Assembly (NCBI GenBank): GCA_013813675.1
Contig: JACCRH010000013.1
Location: 1 to 14,372, forward strand
Length of the DNA stretch: 14,372 bases
Direction: 5' to 3'
DNA from: Gemmatimonadales bacterium
Lineage (GTDB): Bacteria > Gemmatimonadota > Gemmatimonadetes > Gemmatimonadales > GWC2-71-9
Shown: positions 12,832 through 14,372 of the stretch, one piece after another
How positions within the stretch are numbered: position 1 is the first letter of the stretch
How the letters are laid out: each line of letters starts with the position of its first letter
Translations under genes and position numbers: made by a program
The notes under the pieces: generated by a model
What the model saw: the letters and a program-made list of their open reading frames with translations, nothing else
The model's database searches: none
Told to the model about the DNA's origin: nothing

Positions 12832-14372
12832 ATGACCGCACCCAACTCACGCGAACGGATTCTGCCCCGGCTGATCGAAGAGGAGATGCAGCAGTCGTTC
12901 ATCAACTACTCGATGAGCGTCATCGTCTCCCGGGCGCTGCCCGATGTACGGGATGGGCTCAAGCCGGTGCACCGGCGGATTCTGTACGCCATGAATGAGC
13001 TGGGGCTGGTGCCGGGGCGGCCCTACAAGAAGTCGGCGACGGTGGTGGGCGACGTGCTGGGCAAGTACCACCCGCACGGTGACCAGTCGGTCTACGACGC
13101 GCTGGTCCGCATGGTGCAGGAATTCTCCCTCCGGTACCCCCTGATCGACGGGCAGGGCAACTTCGGCTCGGTCGACGGCGATCCCGCTGCGGCCTACCGC
13201 TACACCGAATCGCGGCTCACCCGGATCGCGCTGGCGATGCTGGAGGACATCGACAAGAACACCGTCGATTTCCAGGCCAACTTCGACGACCGGCTCAAGG
13301 AGCCGACCGTCCTTCCCTCGAAGATTCCCAACCTCCTGGTCAACGGCTCCAGCGGCATCGCCGTCGGCATGGCGACCAACATCCCGCCTCACAACCTGCG
13401 GGAGGTGGCCAAGGCCGTCGAGCTGCTGATCGACAGCCCCGACGCCACCATCGCCGACCTCCGCAAGGCCATCAAGGGCCCGGACTTCCCGACCGGGGCC
13501 TTCATCTATGGCCGCGAGGGGATCAAGGAGGCGTATGAGACCGGCCGGGGGCGCGTGGTCATGCGGGCCCGGGCCCAGATCGAAGAGAAGGAATCGTCGG
13601 GCCGCTCCCAGATCGTGGTGACCGAGATCCCCTACCAGGTCAACAAGGAAAACCTGGTCAAGGCCATCGCCGAGCTGGCGATGGAAAAGAAGATCGAGGG
13701 TATCAGCGGGGTGAACGACGAGTCCGACAAGGACGGGATGCGGATGGTCATCGATCTCAAGCGCGATGCCATCCCCAACGTGGTGCTGAACCAGCTCTAC
13801 AAGCACACCTCGATGCAGTCCACCTTCGGCGTGATCATGCTTGCCCTCGACAAGGGCGCGCCCAAGATCATGCCCCTGAAGCAGATCCTCGAGCGCTACA
13901 TCGAGCACCGGCACGAGATCGTCGTTCGCCGGACCCAGTTTGACCTGGAGGCGGCCCAGGCGCGGGAGCACATCCTCGAGGGTCTCAAGATCGCCGTCGA
14001 CCACATCGACGAGGTGATCAAGATCATCCGGGGCTCGGAGGACACGGCCGAGGCCGACGCCCGGCTCCGCAAGCGGTTCGGCCTCAGCGAGAAGCAGAGC
14101 GACGCGATCCTCAACATGCGGCTGGCCAAGCTGACCGGCCTGGAGATCGACAAGCTGGAGGCCGAGCTCAAGGAAGTCCGCGGCACGATCAAGGACCTCA
14201 GGGCGATCCTGGCCTCCAAGCCCAAGCGGATGGGCATCCTCAAGCAGGAGATGGCCGAGGTGGTCGAGCAGTTCGGCGACGAGCGGCGGACCGAGATCGT
14301 GGCCGACCAGGGCGAGTTCACGGTGGAGGACCTGATCGCCGAAGAGGACATGGTCATCACCATCTCCCACAC
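12832..14372 (+). CDS. gyrA: DNA gyrase subunit A, 5' part (runs off the window)
   Basis: The frame is open from ATG 12832 to the last base: 513 complete codons of a protein usually over 800 residues. GyrA is the breakage-reunion subunit of the GyrA2GyrB2 enzyme that introduces negative supercoils. The winged-helix domain has YHPHGD at 79-84, the catalytic tyrosine Tyr124 in AYRYTESRL, and the conserved IDGQGNFGSVDGD block before it. The tower follows (NLLVNGSSGIAVGMATNIPP), then the coiled coil with its GyrA/ParC-typical LNMRLAKLTGLEIDKLE. The drug-contact loop reads HPHGDQSVYD: the position of E. coli Ser83 is Gln85, the next is Ser86, and Asp87 is kept as Asp89. GyrA is favoured over ParC by overall similarity; the deciding GyrA box would lie beyond the window. 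Only a weak ACGGA precedes the start. Confidence 0.95.
   Translation, partial: MTAPNSRERILPRLIEEEMQQSFINYSMSVIVSRALPDVRDGLKPVHRRILYAMNELGLVPGRPYKKSATVVGDVLGKYHPHGDQSVYDALVRMVQEFSLRYPLIDGQGNFGSVDGDPAAAYRYTESRLTRIALAMLEDIDKNTVDFQANFDDRLKEPTVLPSKIPNLLVNGSSGIAVGMATNIPPHNLREVAKAVELLIDSPDATIADLRKAIKGPDFPTGAFIYGREGIKEAYETGRGRVVMRARAQIEEKESSGRSQIVVTEIPYQVNKENLVKAIAELAMEKKIEGISGVNDESDKDGMRMVIDLKRDAIPNVVLNQLYKHTSMQSTFGVIMLALDKGAPKIMPLKQILERYIEHRHEIVVRRTQFDLEAAQAREHILEGLKIAVDHIDEVIKIIRGSEDTAEADARLRKRFGLSEKQSDAILNMRLAKLTGLEIDKLEAELKEVRGTIKDLRAILASKPKRMGILKQEMAEVVEQFGDERRTEIVADQGEFTVEDLIAEEDMVITISH

Noticed and set aside
12847..14370. A 507-codon open frame on the minus strand opposite gyrA
   Set aside because: Shadow of gyrA: the product is rich in Asp, His, Leu and Val with no domain, while the plus strand encodes unmistakable GyrA motifs.

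Overview
The window is GC-rich chromosomal DNA from a Gram-negative-type bacterium. Evidence for an outer envelope includes several lipobox lipoproteins, signal peptides ending in A-A-Q or P-A-Q, and a TolB-like propeller. The mix of an ECF sigma factor with exported HEAT-repeat proteins, an Ig-like/TolB-like protein, an M28 lipopeptidase and a GC-rich gyrA suggests Gemmatimonadota or a close relative. That placement is an inference from gene style; there is no rRNA in the window to confirm it.

Left part (1-4704). A leftward gene encodes a lysine/alanine-rich histone-like protein whose C-terminal half is eleven 8-residue repeats. It is divergent from a rightward cluster of three genes: an exported protein with five bacterial Ig-like domains and a TolB-like propeller, a medium-chain dehydrogenase/quinone oxidoreductase homologue, and a small membrane protein of the mechanosensitive-channel-related TM-helix type. 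The last two overlap by 4 nt.

Middle part (4705-10547). All genes run leftward. In transcription order they are an ECF sigma factor, a single-pass membrane protein placed like an anti-sigma factor, a large TPR/HEAT-repeat exported protein, a shorter HEAT-repeat exported protein, and two paralogous propeller-like lipoproteins. The joins are a 4-nt overlap, a 1-nt overlap, a 12-nt gap, a 118-nt gap holding a palindrome, and a 4-nt overlap. The first four genes are very probably one operon. The two lipoproteins may be read through or have their own transcript. Two copies of one dispersed palindromic repeat family sit just 3' of stop codons (4722-4790 and 7038-7107).

Right part (10548-14372). 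A small 48-codon ORF and an M28 metallopeptidase lipoprotein with a complete set of metal ligands run rightward. A 263-bp non-coding gap follows, with 9-bp-spaced TGTCA repeats, small hairpins and a plausible sigma-70 promoter. The 5' part of gyrA then runs off the window end; it is rightward and open to the last base.

The best candidate for a little-described system is the sigma / membrane protein / HEAT / HEAT operon. It looks like an envelope-sensing regulatory unit whose output is a pair of exported helical-repeat scaffolds. There are no tRNA, rRNA, CRISPR, IS or phage genes in the window.
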